From Bacillota bacterium (GTDB lineage: Bacteria > Bacillota > UBA5301 > JAMCQP01), in NCBI GenBank assembly GCA_023381695.1, contig JAMCQP010000103.1, positions 1 to 59,489 on the forward strand: a stretch of DNA of 59,489 nucleotides, read 5' to 3'. Made by a program: the position numbers and the translations under genes. Each line of letters opens with the position of its first letter. Positions within the stretch are counted from its first letter, which is position 1. The notes under the pieces are model-generated. The model worked only from the letters and a program-made list of their open reading frames with translations, did not search any database and was not told the DNA's origin. Of this stretch, positions 44,405 through 54,548 are shown in pieces.

Positions 44405-45748
44405 TGACCCCCAAACTTTGGACATTAAGCCCTGATAGGTTTTAGTTTCATTGAATTTCGCAAAAATGCTTGGTAACACTCATCTGGAGTCATGTAGCGA
44501 ACGCCCGAATGTATTCTGACGGTGTTATATTTCCTCATAAAGTCCGCCACGGTTTTATAGGCTTCTGCAAAGTTGGCAAACTCATGTCTGCTCAGGCAAT
44601 CACTCTCCAAGATGCTGTGAAAGGCTTCGATATGGGCGTTCATTTTTGGGGTTCTATAAGAAATCCGTTCGTGCTCCAAACCAAGTTGTTGACAGGCTTC
44701 CTCAAAGATGCCACTTACAAACTGGGGACCGTTGTCGGACCGGACCACTGGCCGAGATTCCCGCCCATAGAGTTGGCGTCGTAACAGAGCGCCTTTGAGG
44801 GACGCCACGGCATCCTTGGCCGTGCAAAAAAGCCCGATGTGGTAGTCGACCACGGAACGATCATAGATATCCAGTACGGATTGAATAAAGAAGAACCTGT
44901 CCTCCCCGGCGATGTAGCCATACTTGATATCCGTTTCCCAAAGCTGGTTGGGACCGTCAATCTGCCGGTTGCGTGCCAGCTTGCGGGGGTACTTGGGAAC
45001 TAGCCGTCGCTGAGGCTTAAGGACCCCCAGCTCCTTACAAAGCCGGTACACCTTCTTCTTGTTGATCGCCAAGCCATGTTTTTATGTAAACAGATCGTGA
45101 GCTTTAGATAGCCGTACGCAAAGCCTTCGCCTTCGACGAGTTCACTAATCCATTCCTTAACTTGCTCGTCACAGATCCGCCGCCCGTGGGTGTCATACGC
45201 ATAGCCAGGTATAGGGCGGCCCCCTCCAACATGGTGTTCAAAATCCTTATGCGATATCCGGTAGTAGTAGGTGGACCGGCTGACACCGACGATCCGCAGC
45301 ACCAAGGTGGCCTGATAGCCCCGGTTGATCCATTTGTCCGCAATAGCTACTTTTCCGGCCACTGAGGGTTGGTTTTTTTTAAAGGTCCGGATCTCAATTT
45401 CAAGTTCCTTTTCCCCGAGCAGTTTTTTCAATCGGTCATTTTCGGTCAGCGACTTTTTGTACGCATCGGGGTTATAGGGTAATTGCCGGCGCTGTTGCCG
45501 GCTCGGAGCTCCCAAGGCCAAATCAGGATTCGTCTGCTCTTTGTAAGCCCATACCCAACGGGCCACCAGGCTTTTAGCGATCTGGCGCCTGTCGGCCACC
45601 AGAGCAGTTGCCCGTTTCCAGAGCCTCTCTAACGATCTTGAGCTTTTCCTCGTTGCTCCAATACCTTCTTTCCACTGCGGAATCAGCCTCCCCGTCTGTT
45701 ACTCTATCAAATTGGAGGCTTTTTGTCCAAGGTAGTTAGGGGGCTAAC
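44405..45748 (-). mobile_element. Degenerate IS3-family insertion sequence
   Basis: About 1.34 kb bounded by imperfect inverted repeats (TGACCCCCAAACTTTGGACA near 44405; TTAGCCCCCTAACTACCTTGGACA reading in from 45748, shown in part). It contains one transposase reading broken by two frameshifts. It abuts the promoter region of the RiPP precursor. Confidence 0.75.
44425..45675 (-). pseudogene. IS3-family transposase, frameshifted
   Basis: From a GTG at 45675 the reading ERRYWSNEEKLKIVREALE breaks near 45605, continues in another frame as ALVADRRQIAKSLVARWVW through coiled-coil and linker, and breaks again near 45078 in a run of A. The catalytic rve core is intact in the last piece (ETDIKYGYI, RSDNGPQFV, EAFHSILE). 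One of the shifts may be the programmed orfA/orfB site; two suggest decay. Confidence 0.8.
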
Positions 45749-45907
45749 AAGAAACTCTCTAGCCTCTTCGTACATTGCTACCCATAATATACCTTACAAA
45801 CTCCAGGTGATCAATAGCAAAATATTTAATTGATTTATATTATGCTTATTTTGTTTGCTTTTAGCAAGTCAAAAGTAATCTGTGGTCAAAACTGCAGATT
45901 ATTGATC

Positions 45908-47133
45908 TAGTGGTTTGTCAACCTTAAATCTATAACAAAAAGCGTTTTTATGGTATACTTTCATTAAGAATGGAGGTGTACCATGCCGAAGAAAAAATAC
46001 CATGTCTGTCTTTCACAGGATGAACGAAAAGCTTTGCTCGACCTGATTTCAAAGGGTTCTACCACTGCAAAATCAATCATGCATGCAAATGTGCTGCTGG
46101 TTGCTGATGAAAATAGCTCCAGCGGGCGGAAAAGCGAAAGCGAAATTGCTGAACTCTATCATGTGAACAAACAAACCGTCCACACCATTCGAAAAGTGTA
46201 CTCCGAAAAAGGTCTGGAGGCTGCTGTTGGCAGAAAAAAGAGAGAAACACCCCCGGTTCAACCCAAGATTACCGGCGAAGTTGAAGCCAAAATAATCGCC
46301 ATCAGTTGTAGCACCCCGCCAGCCGGGCGGTCCAAATGGTCTCTTCGGCTCTTGGCAGACAAAGCAGTGGAATTACAATACATTGACAGCATTTCACACG
46401 AGGCGGTAGGGCGCCTTTTAAAAAAACGAACTCAAACCACATCTTCGTAAATGCTGGTGCATTCCGCCAAAACAGAACGCTGCCTTTGTCGCCGGTATGG
46501 AAGATATTCTGGATCTATATCAGCAACCGTTTGATGAATCGTCTCCCGTCATATGCATGGACGAAAAACCTTATCAATTGCTGGATGAAACCAGACCCCC
46601 CATTCCGATGGAGCCTGGAAATCCGGAACGACGGGATGGAGAATATATTCGCAATGGAACCTGCAGTATTTTTATCTTTACAGAACCATTGGCTGGGTGG
46701 CGTCATGTCGCCGTGTGTGAAAGAAGAACCCGAATCGATTGGGCACATCAAATTCAAGAATTGCTGGAAGTTTATTATCCTGAAACTCCAATGATCCGGT
46801 TAGTGATGGACAACCTGAACACTCATTCGAATGCTTCATTGTACGAAGCTTTTCCGGCAGAGACCGCTCGGAGTTTGGCAAAACGACTGGAGATCCACTA
46901 TACGCCTAAGCATGGCAGTTGGCTAAACATAGCGGAGATAGAGCTGAGCGCTATGACCAGACAGTGTTTGGATCGCAGAATCGCCTCTATCGAAACACTT
47001 CGACTTGAACTAGCTCAATGGCAGATCGCACGCAACAACCACCAAAAGGGTGTAGACTGGCAATTCACGACGGATACGGCAAGAATCAAGCTAAAGCGGC
47101 TCTATCCGCAGTTTAAGAGTTGACAGTGTACTA
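45908..47133 (+). mobile_element. IS630/Tc1-family insertion sequence
   Basis: About 1.2 kb flanked by TA (45908-45909 and 47132-47133), the usual target duplication of this family. The ends carry matching inverted repeats: GTGGTTTGTCAACCTTAAAT at the left and, on the opposite strand at the right, GTACACTGTCAACTCTTAAA. One transposase gene in two frames lies inside. Confidence 0.85.
45983..47123 (+). pseudogene. IS630-family transposase in two frames
   Basis: The first frame (45983-46450, 155 residues) has the helix-turn-helix part (SESEIAELYHVNKQTVHTIRK). The second (through 46497-47123) has the DDE core: D in CMDEKPYQLL, D in VMDNLNTH, and E in SWLNIAEIELSAM. They join at a run of seven A after KRLLKK-type codons; with a one-base shift the protein reads KKNELKPHLRKCWCIPP continuously. 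Either a decayed gene or a frameshift-translated one. A GGAGG site precedes the ATG. Confidence 0.82.
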
Positions 47134-47302
47134 GTAGGTAACGGTATTTATAATTACGAGTGAATTTTTTGTATAACGTCTCCGTTCTTTTATCACAGAA
47201 AACAAAGCGAGAGTGATGATCCGATTCCGTTTTATATTTCCCTTTCATTTGAAAGCGGGGGGCCAAAAAGGATTCCCCATAGACTGAAAGCTTAAGAATT
47301 AT

Positions 47303-47331
47303 AAAACAAAAGGGCGGGAAAAACCCCGCCC
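47303..47331 (-). terminator. Terminator after the regulator-peptide pair
   Basis: Stem GGGCGGG/CCCGCCC with an A-rich loop at about 47311-47331, followed on the minus strand by TTTTGTTTTAT. It lies about 25 bp beyond the stop of the 46-aa peptide gene. Confidence 0.85.
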
Positions 47332-47353
47332 ATCCGCTTTTTTTAGCTCTTTG

Positions 47354-47494
47354 CTACCCCGAGTGACCGTTAGTCGGCCACTGCTCCTCACTCACTACAT
47401 ATTGGTCAATTGCAGTACCGGTGGTTTCTCGACTAATGACCGTAACCGAAAAAAACAGCGCGAAAGCTAATAGCAAGTAAACTAGTCGCTTCAA
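47354..47494 (-). CDS. Small secreted peptide coupled to the HTH-TPR regulator
   Basis: 46 codons from a TTG at 47494 whose last two bases overlap the regulator's stop (TTGA). GGGGGG lies about eight bases upstream. The protein has a Lys-Arg start and a hydrophobic signal helix (KRLVYLLLAFALFFSVTVIS), then a short polar tail ending EEQWPTNGHSG. Size, secretion signal and position just after a TPR regulator are those of Phr/PapR-type signalling pro-peptides. No homologue is recognised. The terminator follows at once. Confidence 0.72.
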   Translation of the reverse strand: MKRLVYLLLAFALFFSVTVISRETTGTAIDQYVVSEEQWPTNGHSG

Positions 47495-49572
47495 ACCTGG
47501 TCCCCCCTTTCCTTTTTTGGTTCCCCAAATAAAAATGGGGTAAATCTTCGATAGTTATTCTGTAGGTATTTGATATTCAACCTATACTGGGCGTAAAAGT
47601 CATAGGCTTTTCGCTGATAGATCTGGCCACGGGCTATATCGCCGTTTTCTTTGAGAGTCGATCCTAAATCATAATAAACTTGAGCAATCTGTTCGGTTAT
47701 TTTTTGATTCTCATTTTGCCATTTGCAACCTTGAAAAAGCCTGATACTCTCCTCGAAAGAACGGATTGCAGTTCTCCATTCTTTTCTCAGACGGCTGATG
47801 TGGCCTATTACGCGATAGTATTCAGCCATTTCAGCCTCATCTCTAGCTTGCTTTAATATAGGGAAGACTTCTTCTGCATAAAGCAACGATTCGTTGAGAT
47901 CTCCTTTTTGTAAATAGGCTTTAGCTATTGCCACCGAAGCGTATGCCCCGTACCTGGCATCACCAGCCTGAGTGTAAAGTTCGATACTCTTGGCCAAGGT
48001 CGTTATGGCCTCTTCCAAATCCCCTTTTTCCAGATAAGCTAAGCCCAAGTTTCCAAGGGCCATAGCTCCCGCCCTTTGCGTGCTATCGCTTTCCAACACC
48101 CGCAAAGCTTCCGTAAAACAATCGGCAGCCTGCTCCCAGTTTCTTTGCCGCAGGGCAATTATGCCAAGCCCTGTAAGTGCCTGCCCGTGGAAATCATAGT
48201 ATCCCTTTTCAGCATTGAAATCTCGTGCCTCCCGGTAATAAGCTCGTGCTTGGTCGAGTTCCCCCTGTCGCCCGTAGGCCGAGCCCAGCCGAATCAGAAT
48301 TTGTCCGTAGAGTTTGTCCTTTTCGTTTATGTTCCGAAGAATTGCCATGCTCTTTTCATAGTTCGCAATGGCCTTTTTTGTCTCGCCACGGAAGAACCAG
48401 ATAGCCCCAATCTCGCATAATACGAAAGCCATCCCTTTTTGATCTTTGCACTTGCGATATAACTTTAGAGCAATATCCTGGCAGCGGAGCGCCTCTTCCT
48501 CGTTAAACAGGTGGCTGTGGATAGTGCCAATGCGCTGGTAAATCCGGGCAAGCTCCTCATTCTGCTTCTTGTATGAGAGAATGACAGCGGCAGCAGAATA
48601 GTGTTTGAGACTGTGGCGGAATTGTTTCAGGGTATAAGCACATTCTGCCGCCTTAAGAGAATATTCAAGCGTTTTTTCGATGCAACCGGCTTTCTGGTAA
48701 TGAGCAGCGATTCTGGCTAGTATCTCGTAACCGGCATCAACAGCGGCTTCCAGGAACCGGGCAACTTGGCGGTGGATTTCTGATCTTCGGGCGGGGTTCG
48801 TCAAACGGTAGGCAACTCTATATACAGTATCATCGCGAAACCGTACCGTGATATCTCCCTCCGTCTCCTCCATTTCAACCAGAAAGGCTCCCGCCAATTC
48901 CCGAAGATGAAATTCGATGATCTCACGGTCAAAACCGGTTAGTTCCTCCAAAAGTTCCAAGGAGCAGCCGTCACCTGCAATGGCAACGAGGGCTAAGACC
49001 CTCCGGGAATCCTCGGGAAGGTCACTTTGAATCTTTTTAAGAACTTCCCTCAAATTTTCATTGCCGTTATTGCCTCCGTCCCTCGGAAAATTGTTATAAC
49101 TATTCCCATGCAAGGAAATATTATCATTTTCGCGAAGAGATAGATGTTTTTCCACCACCTTGCGCAAGAAACGTGTCACCGTCATGGCCTCTTCCTCGGT
49201 AAGAGATCCAAAGCCGTAATAGAAAGCCGTTCGAACATCGGGATGCCCATTTTCCAAGAGCGTAAGAGCGTCTTCCAGCATCTTTAATTGAAGAACACGC
49301 TCCTTATCAGCTATGTCTAGTTGAGTATCAATGATTTGAACGACATCTTCCCCATCTTCTTCCACTTCTGTGTAGAGGTCAGCAACACTGGTGTCTAGAA
49401 CAGCAGCAATTCTGTCTCGGTAGACATCGCTTAGGTTGCCACGGCAATTGTTAAGAACAAGAGAGAGGTACGAAGCACTCAGGTCTATGCATTCGGCCAG
49501 TTCTTTGAATTTCATCCCCTTTCTTTTCAAAAGACTCTTGACATTCTTGGAAAATACTTCAGCGGAATTCAC
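47491..49572 (-). CDS. HTH-TPR transcriptional regulator (RRNPP-like)
   Basis: 693 residues from a GTG at 49572 with AGGAGG seven bases before it. An N-terminal HTH_3 domain (about residues 5-65; KFKELAECIDLSASYLSLVL) is followed by a linker, a winged-helix-like region near 190-260 (DSRRVLALVAIAGDGCSLELL, ELTGFDREIIEFHL), and at least eight tetratricopeptide repeats to the C-terminus (for example RLGSAYGRQGELDQARAYY, ALGNLGLAYLEKGDLEEAI). RRNPP regulators bind secreted peptides with their TPR domain; most are shorter, so this is a large variant, or a MalT-like relative lacking the ATPase. Confidence 0.85.
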   Translation of the reverse strand: MNSAEVFSKNVKSLLKRKGMKFKELAECIDLSASYLSLVLNNCRGNLSDVYRDRIAAVLDTSVADLYTEVEEDGEDVVQIIDTQLDIADKERVLQLKMLEDALTLLENGHPDVRTAFYYGFGSLTEEEAMTVTRFLRKVVEKHLSLRENDNISLHGNSYNNFPRDGGNNGNENLREVLKKIQSDLPEDSRRVLALVAIAGDGCSLELLEELTGFDREIIEFHLRELAGAFLVEMEETEGDITVRFRDDTVYRVAYRLTNPARRSEIHRQVARFLEAAVDAGYEILARIAAHYQKAGCIEKTLEYSLKAAECAYTLKQFRHSLKHYSAAAVILSYKKQNEELARIYQRIGTIHSHLFNEEEALRCQDIALKLYRKCKDQKGMAFVLCEIGAIWFFRGETKKAIANYEKSMAILRNINEKDKLYGQILIRLGSAYGRQGELDQARAYYREARDFNAEKGYYDFHGQALTGLGIIALRQRNWEQAADCFTEALRVLESDSTQRAGAMALGNLGLAYLEKGDLEEAITTLAKSIELYTQAGDARYGAYASVAIAKAYLQKGDLNESLLYAEEVFPILKQARDEAEMAEYYRVIGHISRLRKEWRTAIRSFEESIRLFQGCKWQNENQKITEQIAQVYYDLGSTLKENGDIARGQIYQRKAYDFYAQYRLNIKYLQNNYRRFTPFLFGEPKKERGDQV

Positions 49573-50006
49573 CCCGATTCCTCCTCTCCAAATTAACCGC
49601 TTTGGCATGTAGGCTTTCTTCGGTTACATTTTGGTTGCTGGCAGAAATTTTTTCTCTATTGCTTAATCTTCTAGTGTATAATTCGTTTCATGGAGATTTT
49701 TCCCTTGCCTTTTCAACAACTTTTTCGTTTATCAGCTAAGAATTTTCTCTTATGCAAATTACCCTCGGAATCACAGAACACTACTTGGTCAGTATATCTC
49801 GATCTGGATTCGTATCTTAAACCCGGATTTCGCAAGCCTACCGGTTAAAAATTACACCTATAATAACAATGAAAAAGTGCTCCTGATGGGGTGGAATTGG
49901 AGCGTCAAACAACCAATTTTCCCAAGGAAGGAGCACCCAATAGATGTTATAGCATCAGTTTCCTGCCTCTTACAACAAGAAGTACGCAAGTGCTTCCTCA
50001 ACCCGG
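49573..50006. other. Gene-free stretch upstream of the regulator
   Basis: About 430 bp, AT-rich near the regulator. From 49890 on there is a GGAAGGAGCACCCAATAG string followed by ATGTTATAG, which looks like the leader of a gene whose coding part is lost (perhaps an insertion sequence end). I see no intact gene or RNA. Confidence 0.4.
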
Positions 50007-50210
50007 TCACCCGATCCTCGGCTTAATCATCCGATCCATCCGTTCTTCCAGCCGGTCAAAGCGCTTATCGCGCTCCTCAAGTTTGACGGCAATCTCGTCC
50101 AACCTCCTACCGTGTTTTCTGAGTTCCTCCGCCAAACTCATGAAGAACGGCTGCATGACATCCATTACGGCTGCTTTGAAAAGATCCAGCTCTCCACTCT
50201 CCAGACTCAT
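50007..50210 (-). CDS. Small coiled-coil hypothetical protein
   Basis: 67 residues from an ATG at 50210 (GGGGGG upstream). After MSLESGELDLFKAAVMDVMQ it is a charged heptad-pattern helix (LAEELRKHGRRLDEIAVKLE, then ERDKRFDRLEERMDRM). The frame is open further upstream to 50615 but that part overlaps the lipoprotein gene on the other strand. No family recognised. Confidence 0.5.
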   Translation of the reverse strand: MSLESGELDLFKAAVMDVMQPFFMSLAEELRKHGRRLDEIAVKLEERDKRFDRLEERMDRMIKPRIG

Positions 50211-50496
50211 TACCCATTCCCCCCACCGCCAAGTTTGTACCACCATCTTACCATCGGCGGCCGCGAAAACCAAACCTGCTAAAACCGGCCTCAGTATAAA
50301 AAGATGGATCCAAATCAAAAACTCGCCGGATCCCTTGCCCTCTCCCCGGAAAGTGCCAATACTTCCCTGCAGGTTTTGGGTAATACAGGAAGAAATGTTA
50401 ATATCCAGCAGGATTAACGCAAACTGGCGCTGTTTTTCCAGATTTTGCTTCCAGTTACTGCCCTTTACATCATCTTGTGCGATAGGAGTTGAGCCG

Positions 50497-51504
50497 ATGA
50501 AAAAACGCTTGATCGCCTGCCTGGTTGTCCTGGCGCTGGCGGTCCCCACCCTGACCGGGTGCCTCAACAATTCCCGCAGCCAGGTGGTCGTAAAACCGCC
50601 GGCCACCGATACCACAAGTTCTGTAGCCGAAACCCCGGCGCAAAGTGACGAAAGCCCTGCTCCTGTTCAGAGCGGAGCCAGCAACCCCTATTCGGACACC
50701 CTGGCCATCAACTCCGTCTTTGACCGGCTGGAGACCGGGATGGCCACCGAAAACGCGGTCCTGGTGGCCGGCCTCTTTGGCCCGGCGGTTACCCTAAAAG
50801 GATCTCCCGGCGCACCAGGAGCCCCCGGCGCCACTTCCCGGAAGATCCCGCGGGAACAGCTGCAAAGCGAACTTACGCAGGATCTTCGCCTGACCGATTA
50901 CCCGCGTTACACCGTTGTGCAACGCAAGATCTCCATGGTCAACAACTCCTCCGCCCTGGTGGAGGGAACCCTCCAGATCCGCCGGTCCAGCGCCACGGCC
51001 ACCGTGGACAGCATCAATTCCATGGTCTGGACCCTGGTGAAATACGCCGCCGGCTGGCAGATTGTTTCGACCGAAACCAGGACAAGCCAGGCCCTGACCA
51101 TCACCGGCGCCGCCGCCTACCGGCAGAAGGTGCTGGCGGCCCTGGATCTCCTCCAGAACCGGGCGCCGAAATATCTGACGCAGGTCAAATCATCTCTGGT
51201 GGCCATCCACGAATCCCAGCGCTCCGGCGCCCAGGTGCAGATCCATACCTTTGAGCTCAGCGACGCCACCTTGCAGGCCAGCGATTCCTACTGGATCGCT
51301 TCGGTCATCGTCCATGACGCCTATCATGTGACCCAGTACCTGCAGGGGCGGCCGTATTCCGGCCAGCAGGCGGAAGTCGAGGCGCTCGCACAACAAAAAG
51401 CGGCCCTGATCGCCATGGGCGCGCCGCAAAGGTATATCGACTACGTGCAACAGGTGGCCCAGACCCAGTACTGGAACGTCCCATACGGGCAGAGGAACTG
51501 GTAG
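50497..51504 (+). CDS. Secreted lipoprotein, function unknown
   Basis: 335 residues. A lipoprotein signal peptide (KKRLIACLVVLALAVPTLTGC) with lipobox LTGC is followed by a Thr/Ser/Pro-rich linker, a SnoaL/NTF2-like region (NAVLVAGLFGPAVTLKG, LVEGTLQIRRS, VDSINSMVWTLVKY) with a GAPGAPGA collagen-like run, and a C-terminal helical part with HESQRSGAQ and VHDAYHVTQY that could bind a metal. AGGAG precedes the ATG at 50497. Confidence 0.78.
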   Translation: MKKRLIACLVVLALAVPTLTGCLNNSRSQVVVKPPATDTTSSVAETPAQSDESPAPVQSGASNPYSDTLAINSVFDRLETGMATENAVLVAGLFGPAVTLKGSPGAPGAPGATSRKIPREQLQSELTQDLRLTDYPRYTVVQRKISMVNNSSALVEGTLQIRRSSATATVDSINSMVWTLVKYAAGWQIVSTETRTSQALTITGAAAYRQKVLAALDLLQNRAPKYLTQVKSSLVAIHESQRSGAQVQIHTFELSDATLQASDSYWIASVIVHDAYHVTQYLQGRPYSGQQAEVEALAQQKAALIAMGAPQRYIDYVQQVAQTQYWNVPYGQRNW

Positions 51505-51518
51505 GGAGGTCTAAAGCC

Positions 51519-52649
51519 TCAGCCCTCCGCCCATCGCGCCAGGCTGATGATCGCTTCCTCTTCCAGGGCATAGAGAGTCTGCAATTCCCGACGCGCGCGG
51601 CGAAGGACCGGGGTCAGGCCCTCCAACTCGAGTTTTCTGGCGGGCTGTGCCGTCTCCCCGTCCCCGGCGGCTTTCGCCCGCTCTCTGGTCCTGGCGGCCT
51701 CGGTCAGCTCCCGGGCGGCCTCTTTCAGGTCCCTGGCGAAGAGCGACCAGCGATCGCCGATAGCCACAAATTGAGGCGCCAGCGCGGCCAGTTGCTCATC
51801 CGGCAGCAACTGGCCCGCCTGCGCCAGAAACCGCCCGTAGATCCGCCGGAAATTCCCGCCGTATCCCGTACCGCCTTTTTCCAGGTAAACGTAGGCCGCC
51901 CAGAGCAGATCCACCAGCTGGGCCGCGCCAAGCTGCTCAGGCCAGTGGAGAATCTCCTCCGCCATATGCCCGATCGCCGGCAAGCCCAGGACGGCATCGG
52001 CCGGGTATTTCAGGCTCTCCCCGCCGGCGCCGGGCGACGGTTGCCGCATGTGCCGCACCGCCAGCCGGATGGCGCGCTTTACCGCCTCTTCCAGATCATT
52101 GAGCCGCTCCGGAAAACGGAATTCAAAATAGGAGTTTTGCGAGGGAAACGGCCGGGCGTCAGAAGCCCTGGCCCGCCGGAGGCTCGCCAGAGAACAGGTC
52201 TGGACGGCATCCCGGTCATTGTCGGCGACATAGGCCACGCCCGCTTTCTCGTCATAGCCGGCGATCACGATCCGGTGGCCGCTGAACCGGCGCGGCACAT
52301 GCAGGTAATCCAGGTAGTGGACGTCGGCCGTGACCATCACCGGCTCACCGGCGTCCAGCCTGGCTTTCACTGCCTCCCACGCCTCCTCGTCCGAAAGGCC
52401 GAAGCGTTGCTCCACCCCGACCCCCAGGTTGGTGCAGAGATCCTTCTCCATGGTGTCGGACCGGCCGCTGAAATAGACAGGCGGGTCCATCTCCGGATCG
52501 GTCAGATAAATGAAGTCAAGTCCGGCCCCCAGCCCGAAGATCATCTCCTCCGTGAACCGATGCCCGTGAAATTCAAAGATATCCCGCACGGCCGAGGAGC
52601 CGCAATGCCCTCCCGGCCGGTGCACAAAACCTTTCAACATCCCTGGCAA
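51519..52649 (-). CDS. BtrH N-terminal-domain protein with DUF4872
   Basis: 376 residues. The N-terminal half has GGHCGSSAVRDIFEFHG, with the cysteine of the papain-like BtrH fold, and later SGHRIVIAGYDEKAGVAYVAD with the histidine; the C-terminal half is the helical DUF4872 type. In butirosin synthesis BtrH transfers an acyl chain from a carrier protein to the antibiotic; here no such pathway is nearby. It is next to a damaged acyl-CoA ligase gene. Start TTG at 52649 or ATG three codons later. Confidence 0.8.
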   Translation of the reverse strand: MPGMLKGFVHRPGGHCGSSAVRDIFEFHGHRFTEEMIFGLGAGLDFIYLTDPEMDPPVYFSGRSDTMEKDLCTNLGVGVEQRFGLSDEEAWEAVKARLDAGEPVMVTADVHYLDYLHVPRRFSGHRIVIAGYDEKAGVAYVADNDRDAVQTCSLASLRRARASDARPFPSQNSYFEFRFPERLNDLEEAVKRAIRLAVRHMRQPSPGAGGESLKYPADAVLGLPAIGHMAEEILHWPEQLGAAQLVDLLWAAYVYLEKGGTGYGGNFRRIYGRFLAQAGQLLPDEQLAALAPQFVAIGDRWSLFARDLKEAARELTEAARTRERAKAAGDGETAQPARKLELEGLTPVLRRARRELQTLYALEEEAIISLARWAEG

Positions 52650-52707
52650 CCATAATCACCCTTTTGAGTTTCAGGTCTTCTACTCAGGCCGCGGTTTCAT
52701 CATTCGT

Positions 52708-54296
52708 TCACATCGCCGTTCGCTGCTGCTTCTGTTTCTCCTCTTCCACCAGCACCCGCCGGAGGATCTTGCCGACGATGGACTTGGGCAGCGACTCGCG
52801 GAATTCCACCAGGCGCGGCGCCTTGAATTTAGCCATCTGCTGGCGGCAAAACTCGATGATCTCCTCCTCGGTGGCGGTTTGCCCCTCTTTGAGCACCAGG
52901 TAGGCCTTCACCGTCTCGCCCAGGTAGGGATCGGGCACCCCGGCCACCACCGCCTCCTTGATCTTCGGGTTCTCATAGAGGACCTCCTCCACATCCCGCG
53001 GGTAGACATTGAACCCGCCGGCGATGATCATGTCCTTCTTGCGGTCGATAATGGAAAAATAGCCGTCCCCGTCCATCCGGGCGATATCCCCGGTATAGAG
53101 CCACCCGCCGCGCAGGGCGTGGGCTGTTTCGTCGGGCTTATGCCAGTAGCCCTTCATCACCTGCGGCCCCCGGACCACCAGTTCGCCGGCCTCGCCCGGG
53201 GAAAGCACCGTCTCTCCCGCCTCCAGATCCACAACCGCCGCATCAGTATCCGGCATGGGAAGCCCGATGGTCCCGAGGCGCGAATTCCCGTCCAGCGGGT
53301 TGCAATGGGTCACCGGCGAGGCCTCCGAGAGGCCGTAGCCTTCCACCAGCCGCCCGCCGGTGAGACGTTCGAACTCCTGCTGGACCTCCACCGGCAAAGG
53401 CGCGGAACCGCTCAGGCAAAAGCCGATGGAGGAGACGTCGTATTCCGCCACCCGGGGATGGTGGTTGACCGCCACGTACATGGTAGGGGCGCCGGGGAAC
53501 ATGGTCGGCCGGTGATCGTTAATGGTCTTCAGGACCTCGTCGATGTCGAACTTGGGCACCAGGATGAGCGCCGCCGCAATGACCACGGCGTAGTTCATGG
53601 TCACGGTCATCCCGTACACGTGAAAAAGCGGCAACGCCGTCAGGATTCGCTCCTCAGCCATTTTGGCCCCGGCAAACCACTCCTTGATCTGCAGGGCGTT
53701 GGCCACCAGGTTGCGGTGGGTGAGCATGACCCCCTTGGAAACCCCGGTGGTTCCGCCGGTGTACTGGAGCACCGCCAGATCCTCGGCGGGATCGATGGCC
53801 ACCTGAGGCGGCGCCGGCGGGTGGCCGGCGATCAGTTCTTCCAGGCGAAGCACCTCCGGGTCGGTATCCATCCTGGGCCCCAGGCTGGTCACAATCACGA
53901 GCCTGAGGGGGGTCTTGTGCCGGATGGCGGCCAGCCTCGGGTACAGGGCATCCAGCATGATCATGGCCGTCGAGCCGGAATCGTTGAGCTGGTAGTCGAG
54001 TTCACGCTCGGTGTAGATCTCGGTGCTGCCCCTTTGCCGATCCCCAGTTCAGCCAGGGCGTTTGCCAGGCGGTTGACCTGATCCGCCAGCTCCCGGTAGG
54101 TCATCTTCAGCCCGCGGAAGATGATGGCCACCGAATTGGGATACTCCGCGGCCGAGGCATCAAGGTAATGCTGCAGGGTAACGTCGGGATATTCCAGATT
54201 CAGGCGCACACCGGCCGGGTAGTGCTTTACCCAGGGTCTCTCCGTTAGAGGGGTTTCCTGAAAACTTGCCAGGGACACTCCACGTTCGCCACTCAT
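52708..54296 (-). pseudogene. fadD: Long-chain acyl-CoA ligase with an internal deletion
   Basis: The N-terminus (MSGERGVSLASFQETPLTER through ELADQVNRLANALAELGIGKG) is followed at once, in another frame, by EIYTERELDYQLNDSG and then the rest (LQYTGGTTGVSKGVMLTHRN, AMP-binding core, GGWLYTGDIARMDGDGY, KSIVGKILRR). Compared with the family about 33 codons (the DRVAIMLPN to QTNPL part) are missing at the junction near 54035, and the deletion is out of frame. The gene is therefore probably inactive unless the sequence is in error there. Confidence 0.85.
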
Positions 54297-54519
54297 CCTG
54301 ATCCCCCTTCCTCATTTCGCTCTGGATATACAAGGCTTTTGATCATGATCTATTCCAGCAAGATATTGGCGTTTCCTTCCCTAAAAGCAGGTTGATAATG
54401 AAAAATTTGTCGTGGTGGAATGTTTCGACTAAAAAGGGCAGCACCGATCCTGCAATCAGGATAAAGGACAATGATCACGGGAAATATGGGATGCAGCAGA
54501 AAGATATTGCGGGCAGCTA

Positions 54520-54548
54520 TTGAGAAGGGCGGTATGGTCGGGTATAAT
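54520..54548 (+). promoter_or_regulatory. Sigma-A promoter before the MntA-like remnant
   Basis: TTGAGA (54520-54525) and TATAAT (54543-54548) with 17-bp spacing, pointing toward the degraded MntA/HepT locus. The surrounding 54297-54720 has no other gene. Confidence 0.65.

Noticed and set aside
36586..45748. Composite transposon formed by the two IS3 elements around the RiPP cluster
   Set aside because: The two elements have different transposases and different terminal repeats, so they cannot mobilise the segment together.
49891..50496. N-terminal extension of the lipoprotein frame back to 49891
   Set aside because: A proper lipoprotein signal peptide with AGGAG ribosome site begins at 50497; the upstream part is non-conserved and overlaps the small minus-strand gene.
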